64,000 nucleotides of DNA, taken from positions 41,188 through 105,187 of the forward strand of contig JBFWMN010000001.1 in the NCBI GenBank assembly GCA_050251555.1, given 5' to 3'. This stretch comes from UBA2137 sp050251555. Its GTDB lineage: Bacteria > Pseudomonadota > Alphaproteobacteria > Micavibrionales > Micavibrionaceae. The translations under genes were made by a program, and so were the position numbers. Shown here in pieces: positions 25,218 to 34,023 of the stretch (position 1 is its first letter; every line of letters begins with the position of its first letter). The notes beneath the pieces were generated by a model. It saw only the letters and a list, made by a program, of their open reading frames with translations, was not told the origin of the DNA and made no database searches.

Positions 25218-27101
25218 CTAAAGATCAAACAGATCATCGAGCTGGTGGATCAGAGCCTCGCCAAGATCCGATGCGTCTGTGATTTTGATGGCGCGCTTGT
25301 AGTGACGCGTGACGTCATGTCCGATACCGATTGCCGCAATCTCAATGTCTGAGCGGTTTTCAATCCAATTCACAACATTTTGCAGGTCGGCTTCCAAGAT
25401 GTTTGACGGGTTAACCGATAGGGTGGAATCATCAACGGGTGCGCCATCCGATATCACAATCAGAATTTTGCGTTTTTCGGGACGGGCTGCCAGACGGTTA
25501 TGCGCCCAGACAATCGCTTCACCATCGATATTCTCTTTCAAAAGTCCTTCTTTGAGCATCAATCCGAGATTGTTTTTGACGCGTCGCCATGGCTGATCTG
25601 CCGATTTATAGATGATGTGGCGCAAATCATTCAAACGACCCGGCAGGGTGGGGCGGCCTTCCTGCATCCACATGTCGCGAGATTTCCCGCCTTTCCAGGC
25701 CCGCGTTGTAAAGCCGAGAATTTCGACCTTCACCTGACAGCGCTCCAGTGTTTTGGCAAGAATATCGGTGCAAAGGGCCGCAATTGTAATCGGCCGACCG
25801 CGCATGGAGCCTGAATTATCAAGCAGTAGGGTCACAACCGTATCCCTGAACTCTGTCTGGCGTTCCTGCTTAAAGGTAAGGGGCACGGTGGGGTTGGCAA
25901 CGATACGTGCCAGACGGGCACTGTCGAGCTGTCCTTCTTCCAGATCAAAGGCCCATGTCGTTTGCTGACGCGCCTGTAATTTGCGTTGCAAACGGTTGGC
26001 GAGTTTGAAGATAACCGATTGCATTGTTGCGGCTTGCTTGTCCAGCAAAGCACGAAGGCGCGAGAGTTCGTAAGGTTCGGCGAGATCGGCAGCCTTCACA
26101 ATTTCGTCAAACTGGTCGGTGTAGATGAGGTAAGAGGTTTTGAGGCCTGCCTCTTTATTGCGCGGGGCAAATTTGATCTCACCCTCGTGGTCGGCGGCAG
26201 CTTCACCTTCGCCCGTATCCTCGCCGTCTTCCTCAAAGTCGGATGTTGCTTGCTCCTCATCTTCCCCATGATCATCCTGAGGACTTGTATCCCCCTGATC
26301 CTCACTGACCTGATCTTGCGCGTCCTGCTGTTCCTCATGATCTTGCTGCTCGGGCTGGTTCGGCGTGTTTTCAGTGTCTGCCTGATCGGCTTGCTGGTCG
26401 CTTGCATCTTGGCCTCCATCATCGGGGGCTGCCATGTAATCAAGTTTTTGCAAGACATGGCGCAAAGCCGACGCAAAATCCTGCTGACTGGAAAGCGTCT
26501 CTTTTAAAGCCGCAAACGGGTTTTCGCCAAGGCGGGCCTCAATATAAGGTTTCCAAAGGGACACGACATTTTGCGCGTCCTGAGGTAAGGCTTCGCCTGT
26601 AAAGGCTTCGCGAGCCAGCAGATAGAGGGCCTCTGCTGTCGGGATATCCTCTTTACTCTCAAGGGCTGCGTAATTTTGTTTTCGGGCGTGTTCGGCAAGA
26701 ACCGCATTCAAATTCTGGGCAATCCCTTTACCTTCTTTCGCGCCCAAAGCCTCAAAGCGGGCTTGCTCAAGAGATTCAAAAATGGCGGCAGCCGTTTCAT
26801 CGCTCGGGCGGTTGCCGGCATGGAGTTTGGCATTGTGATGTTTCAGGTAAAGCGCCTCTGTATCAGCCGTGCCGCGAATGAGGGCGCGCTCTTCAGGGGT
26901 CAGGTCGGCATGCGAGGGAATAGGGATGCGGGCCTTGGTACGGTAACGCCACTCGGAGAGTTTTGGGCGATCAAAGCGGTCAGAGGGTTTATAAAGAACA
27001 TCGGCATCCTTGTCGCCTGACAGGGCGCGGATCGTTGCTGAAACACCTTCTTTGAAGGCATCAAGCTGCTTTTCTTTCTCTTTATCGTTTCCGCCTGCCA
27101 T
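25218..27101 (-). CDS. cobT: Cobaltochelatase subunit CobT-like, VWA domain
   Basis: 627 residues. An N-terminal helical region, a very acidic Asp/Glu/Gln-rich linker (~220-310) and a C-terminal von Willebrand A domain with the MIDAS motif 'LLDNSGSMRGRP'. Then come 'ILGFTTRAWKGGKSR' and 'ISDGAPVDDS'. With CobS it forms the AAA+/VWA chaperone part of aerobic cobaltochelatase; CobN would be the catalytic subunit. Start ATG overlaps the cobS stop by one base (TAATG). No cobN or other cob gene lies in the window, so a role in another process is possible. Confidence 0.9.
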   Translation of the reverse strand: MAGGNDKEKEKQLDAFKEGVSATIRALSGDKDADVLYKPSDRFDRPKLSEWRYRTKARIPIPSHADLTPEERALIRGTADTEALYLKHHNAKLHAGNRPSDETAAAIFESLEQARFEALGAKEGKGIAQNLNAVLAEHARKQNYAALESKEDIPTAEALYLLAREAFTGEALPQDAQNVVSLWKPYIEARLGENPFAALKETLSSQQDFASALRHVLQKLDYMAAPDDGGQDASDQQADQADTENTPNQPEQQDHEEQQDAQDQVSEDQGDTSPQDDHGEDEEQATSDFEEDGEDTGEGEAAADHEGEIKFAPRNKEAGLKTSYLIYTDQFDEIVKAADLAEPYELSRLRALLDKQAATMQSVIFKLANRLQRKLQARQQTTWAFDLEEGQLDSARLARIVANPTVPLTFKQERQTEFRDTVVTLLLDNSGSMRGRPITIAALCTDILAKTLERCQVKVEILGFTTRAWKGGKSRDMWMQEGRPTLPGRLNDLRHIIYKSADQPWRRVKNNLGLMLKEGLLKENIDGEAIVWAHNRLAARPEKRKILIVISDGAPVDDSTLSVNPSNILEADLQNVVNWIENRSDIEIAAIGIGHDVTRHYKRAIKITDASDLGEALIHQLDDLFDL

Positions 27102-28111
27102 TATTGGGCATCCAGAAGGTCCACCCCGAAACAGCGTTGGTAATATTCCGCCAGAACAGGGTGTTCCAGCTCATCCGACTTGTTCCAGAATGTCATGCGG
27201 AAGGCAAAGTCGCGGTCGCCGAAAATCTGCATATTCTCAAGCCAGCTTAAAACCGTACGCGGGCTCATCACAATTGAGATATCGCCGTTTTTGAAGCCTT
27301 GGCGTGTGAGGTGCGCCATCTTAATCATGCCCTCAATCGTGTCACGACCCTGCGCATTATCCATGTCAGGCATTTTGGCAAGCATGATGCGGACTTCTTC
27401 GTCATGGGGCAGGTAATTCAGGACAGTCACGATATTCCAGCGGTCCATCTGGCCTTGGTTCAATTGTTGTGTCCCATGATAAAGCCCTGTCGTATCCCCC
27501 AGACCCACTGTATTGGCAGTGGCAAAAAGGCGGAATGCAGGGTGAGGGCGAATAACGGTGTTCTGGTCCAGAAGGGTCAGGCGACCTTCGGCCTCAAGCA
27601 CGCGTTGGATCACGAACATCACATCGGGGCGGCCCGCATCATATTCATCAAAGACCAACGCCACGGGGTTTTGCAACGCCCAAGGCAAAAGTCCTTGTTT
27701 ATATTCCGTGACTTGCTTGCCTTCTTTTAAAACGATCATGTCTTTGCCCAACAGATCAAGGCGCGAGACGTGACTATCGAGGTTGATCCGCACGCAAGGC
27801 CAGTTCAGGCGTGCCGCAACCTGTTCAATATGCGAGGATTTTCCCGTTCCGTGATAGCCCTGTACCATGACGCGGCGGTTATGGGTGAAGCCTGCCAAAA
27901 TCGCGAGAGTTGTCGTGCGGTCAAACTGATAGGTCTCATCAATTGCCGGAATATTTGGGTTCTCGTCCGAGGTAAAGCCCGGCACGTCAAAATCGGCATC
28001 AATCCCGAAAGTCTCACGGACATTGAATTTGCGATCAGGTATGGACAGATGTTTCCCCGTTGCGTGCAGTTGGGTCACATCAAAGGAATTGTTTTTATCG
28101 GCGTCGGTCAT
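27101..28111 (-). CDS. cobS: Cobaltochelatase subunit CobS-like, AAA+ ATPase
   Basis: 336 residues from ATG at 28111. That start was preferred to one 24 codons upstream because the product then begins like known CobS and does not run into the J-protein gene. MoxR-class AAA+: Walker A 'QGYHGTGKSSHIEQ', Walker B 'ALVFDEYDAGRPD', sensor 1 'LFATANTVG'. 'KFNVRETFGIDADFDVPGF' is the usual CobS N-terminal motif. It is translationally coupled to cobT. The ribosome site is weak. Confidence 0.92.
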   Translation of the reverse strand: MTDADKNNSFDVTQLHATGKHLSIPDRKFNVRETFGIDADFDVPGFTSDENPNIPAIDETYQFDRTTTLAILAGFTHNRRVMVQGYHGTGKSSHIEQVAARLNWPCVRINLDSHVSRLDLLGKDMIVLKEGKQVTEYKQGLLPWALQNPVALVFDEYDAGRPDVMFVIQRVLEAEGRLTLLDQNTVIRPHPAFRLFATANTVGLGDTTGLYHGTQQLNQGQMDRWNIVTVLNYLPHDEEVRIMLAKMPDMDNAQGRDTIEGMIKMAHLTRQGFKNGDISIVMSPRTVLSWLENMQIFGDRDFAFRMTFWNKSDELEHPVLAEYYQRCFGVDLLDAQ

Positions 28112-28166
28112 GGGATTTATAATGGTGTGATTTTCGGCAAATGAGAAGGGGGCAGCGCTTAAAAAC

Positions 28167-28769
28167 TTAGCGCGTCTTCTCAAGGTTTTCGTAAGAGGCG
28201 TAAGCGACTTTAAGAAGTGTGAAAGCCATGTTGATTTCTTTCAGACGTTCCTCGGCCTGCGGGTCTTCGCGGTTATGGTCGGGATGGAAGGTTTTGACCA
28301 GTCTTTTATAAGCCACTTTAATCTCGGCAAAGGTAACAGGCGGGGCCAGCCCCATAATTGCCAGCGCTTCCATCTCGGGCGCCGCTTTCAGATGCTCGGG
28401 GATGTCATCCTTTTTCTTGGCTTTTTCGCCTTCATTTTCGCCGCGATAGGCATTGGTTTTGCGGAACAGCTCTTCTTCCAAATTCACGAAATCGCGGTAT
28501 TTCCATGTTGGGCGGTCGCCGTACCAGTCTTTGAGGATTTGCGCACGCACTTCGTCTTCGGACATGCCGTCAAAGAAATTCCAAGCTTTATTATATTCGC
28601 GCACATGATCAAGGCAGAAATAATGATACTCGTTCAGGCCTCTGTGCTTAGGCGCTTTATATTCGCCCTGATCAATGCATCCGGGCATTTCACACATATG
28701 GGTTTTGGTGCGTGGCTCGTTCGCACTCTCAAAATCAGGTGAATTGCGTTTCAGGCGTATCGTAGGCAT
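28167..28769 (-). CDS. J-domain protein with C-terminal DnaJ domain
   Basis: 200 residues from ATG at 28769. A CxxPGC-type zinc-like patch (MCEMPGC at ~24-30, then 'HYFCLDH') precedes a helical middle. The J domain is at the very C-terminus, with HPD in 'VKTFHPDHNRE'. It should stimulate a DnaK-type chaperone. The same protein type lies between bolA and cobS in many alphaproteobacteria; here bolA is divergent and cobS follows 55 nt downstream. Confidence 0.88.
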   Translation of the reverse strand: MPTIRLKRNSPDFESANEPRTKTHMCEMPGCIDQGEYKAPKHRGLNEYHYFCLDHVREYNKAWNFFDGMSEDEVRAQILKDWYGDRPTWKYRDFVNLEEELFRKTNAYRGENEGEKAKKKDDIPEHLKAAPEMEALAIMGLAPPVTFAEIKVAYKRLVKTFHPDHNREDPQAEERLKEINMAFTLLKVAYASYENLEKTR

Positions 28770-28873
28770 AGCTATCTTTAGTTTATCGTATAATTGCCTG
28801 CAAATGGAAGGACTATCCTTTAGGCAAGGGCGCTTAAACAGCATATAGTATGCGGCAAATGAAGGAGCAAGTC

Positions 28874-29131
28874 ATGACGGGACGAAAAGAACGCATCGAA
28901 GCCATTTTGCAGGAAATGCTGCAGCCGACCCATCTGGAAGTCGTCAATGAGACGGCTGCACATCACGGTCATGCCGGTGATGACGGTTCAGGCGAAAGTC
29001 ACTTTTGCGTCATCGTCGCGGCACCCATGTTTGAGGGAAAAACAAGGGTCGAGCGGCATCGTATGATCAATGAGGCTTTGGCGGGACTATTTGCCGAAGG
29101 CCTGCATGCGCTGCGTATTGTGACAAAATAA
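28874..29131 (+). CDS. bolA: BolA-family protein
   Basis: 85 residues from ATG 28874, chosen for AAGGAG 9-14 nt upstream; eight codons of possible upstream extension look non-conserved. It contains 'HLEVVNETAAHHGH' and 'HFCVIVAAPMFEGKTRVERHRMI', the BolA fold with the conserved His. BolA proteins work with monothiol glutaredoxins on Fe-S cluster handling. Divergent from the J-protein gene. Confidence 0.92.
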   Translation: MTGRKERIEAILQEMLQPTHLEVVNETAAHHGHAGDDGSGESHFCVIVAAPMFEGKTRVERHRMINEALAGLFAEGLHALRIVTK

Positions 29132-29197
29132 TTGCACTTATAACGCGAAAAAGTATGTGATATATAAACTTTTTTGTTGATGTTTTGTTCTCTTTGC

Positions 29198-29223
29198 TGT
29201 TATCCCTATTTGAAATGATAACA
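29198..29223. promoter_or_regulatory. Inverted repeat upstream of the RHH gene, possible operator
   Basis: TGTTATC and GATAACA are perfect 7-nt arms with a 12-nt spacer, ending 17 nt before the start codon of the RHH protein. Ribbon-helix-helix proteins often repress their own gene by binding such repeats; that link is inferred. Confidence 0.4.
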
Positions 29224-29240
29224 AATGTGGGAGAACGAAA

Positions 29241-29645
29241 ATGCAGGGGTCATACCAGCGAAAAAGCGATCAGATAAAGTATCTGGATCTGGACGCCGTT
29301 ACTAAAAAAGATACAACCTTTCGTAGCACGCTTATTAGCAAAAACGTATGTATTGGAAATAAGCGCACATCCATACGTTTGGAGCCGGAAATGTGGCAAG
29401 CATTAAAAGACATTGCCCGTCGTGAGAAGTGCTCTGTAAACGAAGTGTGTACCCTTGTCTTCTTATGCAAACGTTCGATGTCGTCTTTGACGGCATCCAT
29501 CCGTGTGTTCCTGATGCTCTACTATCGTGCAGCCTCAACAGAAGAGGGGCACATTCAGGCAGGGCACGGAAATCTGGGTCGTATGCGCGACAAGGTGCAG
29601 CGAATTGCGCAGCGTCATGAAGGGGAAAATATGGCGCAGGCCTGA
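29241..29645 (+). CDS. Ribbon-helix-helix domain protein (RHH_4 type)
   Basis: 134 residues. Residues ~43-75 ('KRTSIRLEPEMWQALKDIA' and 'SVNEVCTLV') form an RHH motif of the type common in alphaproteobacteria, followed by 'SSLTASIRVFLMLYY'. A polar C-terminal tail (~95-134) is extra. GGGAGAA precedes the ATG. Probably a DNA-binding regulator; targets unknown. The inverted repeat at 29198-29223 and a strong terminator at 29671 frame the gene. Confidence 0.8.
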   Translation: MQGSYQRKSDQIKYLDLDAVTKKDTTFRSTLISKNVCIGNKRTSIRLEPEMWQALKDIARREKCSVNEVCTLVFLCKRSMSSLTASIRVFLMLYYRAASTEEGHIQAGHGNLGRMRDKVQRIAQRHEGENMAQA

Positions 29646-29670
29646 AAGGGCGCCATGAAAAAGTGATTTT

Positions 29671-29702
29671 AAAAAAGCCGGCTGGTTTCAGTCGGCTTTT
29701 TT
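29671..29702. terminator. Bidirectional terminator between the RHH gene and accA
   Basis: AAAAAAGCCGGCTG and CAGTCGGCTTTTTT pair over 14 positions with one G-T wobble and a 4-nt loop. A- and T-runs flank it on the two sides, so it can end both convergent transcripts. Confidence 0.9.
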
Positions 29703-29707
29703 ATATT

Positions 29708-30652
29708 CTACAGATTGCGTCCCATATTCAGGAATTTCTTCCGACGCATTTTCACAAGTTGGTCGCCGCTGAATGTCGTCAGCTCATCCAAACTTTCATT
29801 GATTTTGCTTTGGACGCGTTTGATCGCTTTTTCGGGCTGGCGGTGTGCGCCGCCCAAAGGTTCGCGGATGATTTCATCAATGAGGCCGAGCTTCAGCATG
29901 TCATCCGACGTCAGTTTCAATGCTTGCGCGGCATCTTTCGCGTAATCGGCAGAGCGCCACAAAATAGAAGCGCAGCCTTCAGGCGAAATAACGGAATAGA
30001 CAGAGTGTTCTAGCATGAAAATACGGTCGGCTGCGGCAATCGCAATCGCGCCGCCCGATCCGCCTTCACCGATAATGACCGAAACCAGCGGAGTTTTCAC
30101 AGACAGACAGACCTCGATCGAACGGGCAATGGCTTCGGATTGACCGCGCTCTTCCGCACCAAGACCGGGATATGCACCTGCGGTATCAACAAGGGTGACG
30201 ATAGGCAAACCGAATTGCTCAGCCATTTCCATCAGGCGTTGGGCTTTGCGGTAGCCTTCGGGGCGCGCCATACCGAAATTGTGACGGATGCGTTCGGCGG
30301 TATCGCGGCCTTTTTCCTGACCCATAATGACGACCGAGCGTCCATCAAGGCGACCGATACCGCCAATCAGGGCTTCGTCTTCACCATACAGGCGGTCGCC
30401 TGCAAGCGGGGTGAAGTCGGTGATCATCTGTGCCACATAATCCATCATGTGCGGTCGGTCGGCGTGACGCGCAACGCGCACTTTTTGTGAGGCGGACAGG
30501 TCGGAATATGTTTGTTGCAACAGGCGCGCAGCCTTGTTTTGCATACGGGTGATCTCGGCAGCAAAATCCATCGAACCGTCATCGGTCGAGACTTTGCGGA
30601 GTTCGGCAATTTTGCTTTCCAGCTCAAGGATCGGTTTTTCAAAATCCAGCAT
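29708..30652 (-). CDS. accA: Acetyl-CoA carboxylase carboxyltransferase subunit alpha
   Basis: 314 residues, family length. Crotonase-like core with 'GRSVVIMGQEKGRD', 'VDTAGAYPGLGAEERGQSEA' and 'IGEGGSGGAIAIA'. With AccD it transfers carboxyl from biotin to acetyl-CoA, the first step of fatty acid synthesis. accD is not in the window. Downstream of xerD on the same strand, but the hairpin at 30721-30758 stands between them. Confidence 0.97.
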   Translation of the reverse strand: MLDFEKPILELESKIAELRKVSTDDGSMDFAAEITRMQNKAARLLQQTYSDLSASQKVRVARHADRPHMMDYVAQMITDFTPLAGDRLYGEDEALIGGIGRLDGRSVVIMGQEKGRDTAERIRHNFGMARPEGYRKAQRLMEMAEQFGLPIVTLVDTAGAYPGLGAEERGQSEAIARSIEVCLSVKTPLVSVIIGEGGSGGAIAIAAADRIFMLEHSVYSVISPEGCASILWRSADYAKDAAQALKLTSDDMLKLGLIDEIIREPLGGAHRQPEKAIKRVQSKINESLDELTTFSGDQLVKMRRKKFLNMGRNL

Positions 30653-30720
30653 GGTTATCCTATTTCAGAATAGTGTGGGTCTTAAGGGAAACAGCAATAG
30701 CACGTCGCTTCAGGAAAAGA

Positions 30721-30758
30721 AACAGGCAGGAAAGGGGTTATCCCATATCCTGCCTGTT
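30721..30758 (-). terminator. Terminator of xerD
   Basis: AACAGGCAGGA and TCCTGCCTGTT form an 11-bp stem with a 16-nt loop. On the minus strand it is followed by TCTTTTCC, 40 nt after the xerD stop. Confidence 0.7.
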
Positions 30759-30798
30759 GTCGTATCTCTCGTAACCTGACCCTTATGAAGTGGGTGGT

Positions 30799-31794
30799 TT
30801 ACTTGTTGCCTGCGGCCTTTTTGGCCAGAGGATGTTTTTCCTCGACGGTTTTCTTTTTCTGACCGTCCAGAATGTGCGTGTAAATTTGTGTCGTTGCGAT
30901 ATCGGCGTGACCCAGCATTTTCTGGACCGAACGCAGATCGGCACCGTTTTTGAGAAGATGTGTCGCAAAAGCATGGCGCAGAACGTGCGGTGACACTTTT
31001 CCGTCTTCCATACCAGCAGCAGCAGCCAGATCTTTCAAGAGCTGGGCAAAACGCTGACGTGTGAGGTGACCTGAATCCGATGTTTTGGACGGGAACAGCC
31101 ATTGAGCCTGTGCACCGTTATCTTCTTCACCGATGAATTTTGTGCGGACATTCATGTATGTCTTGATCGCTTTTTGTGCGCTCGAGGAGACGGGAACCAT
31201 ACGCTCGTGACCGCCTTTACCTTCAACCATTAGGAACTGTGCGTTCTCGCCAACGGCAGAAAGGGGCAGACCGACAAGCTCGGATACGCGAAGGCCTGTG
31301 GCATACAGCATTTCAAGAAGAGCAACCAGACGCACGCTTTCAGGCGTACCTTTTTCACCGGCTGTGGCGATCAGCATATCGACTTCGCCCTCTGTCAGTG
31401 TTTTAGGAAGTGTGCGTGTTTGTTTGGGGCTCTCGATTGTCGAGGTCGGATCTTCTGTCACAACATTTTCAGAAATGAGGTAACGGAAGAATTGGCGAAG
31501 GGCGGAGAGGCGACGCGCAATTGTGCGGTCGGCAATCATGCCTTTCTTGTCGCCTTTGACGTGCTGACGGTTCGCCAGCTCTTTCATATAGGCTTTGATA
31601 TCGGTAGATGTTGTAGCTTCAATCTCTTTGGATTTGTCGTCACGCAGCCAAACGCTGTAATCAGCCAGATCGCGCCAGTAAGCCTGACGTGTGTTCAGGG
31701 CGGCACCGCGCTCTGTAAGCAGCATTTCAATAAAAGAATCCACGCGCTTGGAAAGTGAAGGTTTCTCTAAGGGTGGGCGACCGGGTCTAGCCAT
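30799..31794 (-). CDS. xerD: Site-specific tyrosine recombinase XerD
   Basis: 331 residues. N-terminal SAM-like core-binding domain, then the catalytic domain with Arg in 'ATGLRVSELVGL', Lys in 'EGKGGHERMVPV', His/Arg in 'HVLRHAFATHLL', His in 'MLGHADIATTQ' and Tyr in 'IYTHI'. Complete catalytic set and chromosomal housekeeping context (divergent from aroK, as in other alphaproteobacteria), so this is the dimer-resolution recombinase and not a phage integrase. The C-terminus has a Lys-rich tail. Confidence 0.95.
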   Translation of the reverse strand: MARPGRPPLEKPSLSKRVDSFIEMLLTERGAALNTRQAYWRDLADYSVWLRDDKSKEIEATTSTDIKAYMKELANRQHVKGDKKGMIADRTIARRLSALRQFFRYLISENVVTEDPTSTIESPKQTRTLPKTLTEGEVDMLIATAGEKGTPESVRLVALLEMLYATGLRVSELVGLPLSAVGENAQFLMVEGKGGHERMVPVSSSAQKAIKTYMNVRTKFIGEEDNGAQAQWLFPSKTSDSGHLTRQRFAQLLKDLAAAAGMEDGKVSPHVLRHAFATHLLKNGADLRSVQKMLGHADIATTQIYTHILDGQKKKTVEEKHPLAKKAAGNK

Positions 31795-32211
31795 TTTTAA
31801 GCTCCTGATAAAATCAAAAAGTCAGTTTCTCTCGTATTACTCGAATTCTTTATCATCGAATCTATATTCATAATTCGGCGACACTGTTTTCGAGTGTAGT
31901 CCGCACCTGCGGATCGTAAACACATAAATTGCCCCTTATCGGGGTTATTCACGCTTCTTTACGTATCCAAGGCCGGTGAGGCCGGAATTTCTGCTTGTTA
32001 CAGCGAAATCCCCACGAAAACTGAAAGCGTGGTATAGGCATTACATAATCTATTAATGCAAGTCAAGCGAAAAAGTTTACGTAACATTGTAAAATTCGTA
32101 TTTTTTCATATTTAGGGTTTCCTTGTTTTTCAACAGTTTAGATTAAGTGAAGTTGAAGTTTGAGAATTCCCTGATTTGTCAAAACACTGTTTTCATGCGA
32201 TAGGATTTCTG
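31795..32211. other. 417-nt non-coding spacer between xerD and aroK with several small hairpins
   Basis: No gene is visible. Consecutive inverted repeats occur at 31881-31897 (ACACT/AGTGT), 31900-31913 (TCCGC/GCGGA), 31932-31944 (CCCC/GGGG) and 32012-32032 (CCACG/CGTGG); the last part is AT-rich. It must contain divergent promoters. It may also encode a small RNA or the structured xerD leader, but I cannot assign a family. Confidence 0.5.
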
Positions 32212-32793
32212 ATGACAGAGAATCCACTTTACGCACGATTGAAAGCGAATCTCAGTTCCCCCGTAATCCTGATTGGCATGATGGGGACTGGGAAGACGGC
32301 ACTTGCCAAAAAGCTTGCCGAGAAAATTGGTCAGCAAGCTATTGATATAGATAGCGAAATTGTCAAACGGGCAGGGCTGACTATCCCCGAGATTTTTGAA
32401 AAGCATGGCGAGGAAAGCTTCCGCCGTCTGGAGTTCGACGTGCTGGAATCGATTCTGAACGCCGCAAAAGAGCAGGGCGCTTGCCCGATTATCGCGACAG
32501 GCGGCGGGATTGTCACCGTTCCCGAATGTGCGGCCCTCATAAAAAAAGGCGGGGTGTCCGTCTGGCTCAAGGCTGATCTGGACCATCTTGCCGCACGGTT
32601 GGCGCTTGATAAATCTCGTCCGATGTTGGAGGGCGCTGAAAATGTCAAAGCCCGCCTGACGGAGCTGATGCGGGTACGTGAACCGCTCTATGCGGCTGCG
32701 GATATCACCTTTGTGACGCATCAGGAGCCGCTTTATAAAACCGTCCCGTTGCTGGCGGAGGCTTTGTTGGCGCATTTCGATGCGGGTGCTTGA
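32212..32793 (+). CDS. aroK: Shikimate kinase
   Basis: 193 residues from ATG 32212 (AGGAT upstream); a TTG 12 codons earlier is less likely. Walker A 'GMMGTGKTALAKKL', the shikimate-binding 'DIDSEIVKRAG' and 'SFRRLEFDVL', 'IATGGGIVT', and the lid near 'KSRPML'. It phosphorylates shikimate at the 3-hydroxyl in chorismate synthesis. It is followed by aroB with a gap of 47 nt, the usual aroKB pair. Confidence 0.95.
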   Translation: MTENPLYARLKANLSSPVILIGMMGTGKTALAKKLAEKIGQQAIDIDSEIVKRAGLTIPEIFEKHGEESFRRLEFDVLESILNAAKEQGACPIIATGGGIVTVPECAALIKKGGVSVWLKADLDHLAARLALDKSRPMLEGAENVKARLTELMRVREPLYAAADITFVTHQEPLYKTVPLLAEALLAHFDAGA

Positions 32794-32840
32794 AAAAAAG
32801 CTTAAACGCGTTTGCAAAACCTTGTATAACAACAGGTAAC

Positions 32841-33968
32841 ATGAGTGACGCTGCCCTTCCTGACGTAATTACCCTTTCTGTTGAAGCACTGGGAGACGCC
32901 TATCCGATTTACATTGGATCGGGGCTCTTGCATGGTGCGGATCAGTTGATCCCGCTTGATCTGGCAGGGCGCCAGATTTTCGTGATTGGCGATGCCAATT
33001 CCTCGAACCGCTTTATTAAAGACCTCAAAAAGGCGCTGAAGAGCACGGATGCCAAGTTCCATTCGCTCTCGCTTGCGCCGGGTGAGGCAACAAAATCATT
33101 TGAGTCGTATCAAAAAGTCATCGATTGGATCATGGATTACGCGCCGACACGCGATTCTGTGCTGGTGGCCCTTGGCGGCGGTGTGATCGGTGACCTGACG
33201 GGATTTGTCGCGGCGACATTGCTGCGCGGCGTACCTTTTATCCAGATACCGACAACGCTTCTGTCGCAAGTCGACAGCTCGGTCGGCGGCAAAACGGCGA
33301 TTAACGTGCAGGCTGGTAAAAATCTGGTTGGTTCCTTTTATCAGCCTGTCTCTGTGATTATCGATACCGATACGCTCTCAACCCTTCCGCCCCGCGAATA
33401 TGCGGCGGGCATGGCGGAGGTGATCAAATATGCTTTCATTGGGGATGCGAACTTTCTGACATGGCTTGAGGCCAACAAGGTTGCGATTTCCAACAAGGAA
33501 GCCGTGCCCGTCAGCCAGATGATCGCGCATTGCTGTGCGATGAAATCCAATGTCGTGTCCTATGACGCCAAGGAAACATCGGGCGTGCGCGCACTTCTTA
33601 ATTTTGGGCATACATTCGGTCATGCCCTTGAAAAGCTTGCGGGCTATGACGGTACGCTTTTACATGGTGAAGCTGTTGCTTTAGGCATGGTAATGGCAGC
33701 ACATCTTTCCATCGTACATGGTGGCTATAAGCCCGAAGATGTCGCAAGGTTAGAGAATATTCTGCAAAGCTATGATTTGCCGATCCGCCTACGTGACAAA
33801 GGCTTGGGCTATACGTCAGACGCCATTTTGCATGCCATGATCGGTGACAAGAAAGCCGATCGTCATGGTTTGAAATTCATCCTTCTTAAAAATATCGGTG
33901 AGGCACAAATCGTGCGCGATATTCCGCAAGGGGATGTGAAGGCTGCCATTGAGGCCGTTCTTTCATAA
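32841..33968 (+). CDS. aroB: 3-dehydroquinate synthase
   Basis: 375 residues from ATG 32841, with AGGT just upstream. NAD-binding 'ALGGGVIGDLTGFVAA', 'PTTLLSQVDSSVGGKTAIN', and metal-binding His residues in 'NFGHTFGHALE' and 'LLHGEAVALGM'. It turns DAHP into 3-dehydroquinate. A longer frame reaching back into aroK exists but is unlikely. Confidence 0.96.
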   Translation: MSDAALPDVITLSVEALGDAYPIYIGSGLLHGADQLIPLDLAGRQIFVIGDANSSNRFIKDLKKALKSTDAKFHSLSLAPGEATKSFESYQKVIDWIMDYAPTRDSVLVALGGGVIGDLTGFVAATLLRGVPFIQIPTTLLSQVDSSVGGKTAINVQAGKNLVGSFYQPVSVIIDTDTLSTLPPREYAAGMAEVIKYAFIGDANFLTWLEANKVAISNKEAVPVSQMIAHCCAMKSNVVSYDAKETSGVRALLNFGHTFGHALEKLAGYDGTLLHGEAVALGMVMAAHLSIVHGGYKPEDVARLENILQSYDLPIRLRDKGLGYTSDAILHAMIGDKKADRHGLKFILLKNIGEAQIVRDIPQGDVKAAIEAVLS

Positions 33969-34023
33969 ATGAAAACGACACGCCGTAATGCCCGTTTTAT
34001 CTTTTTAGGGGATTTATAAAACC

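Noticed and set aside
30799..31794. Tyrosine recombinase as an integrase of a mobile element
   Set aside because: Full XerD features, housekeeping neighbours, no attachment repeats or phage genes.
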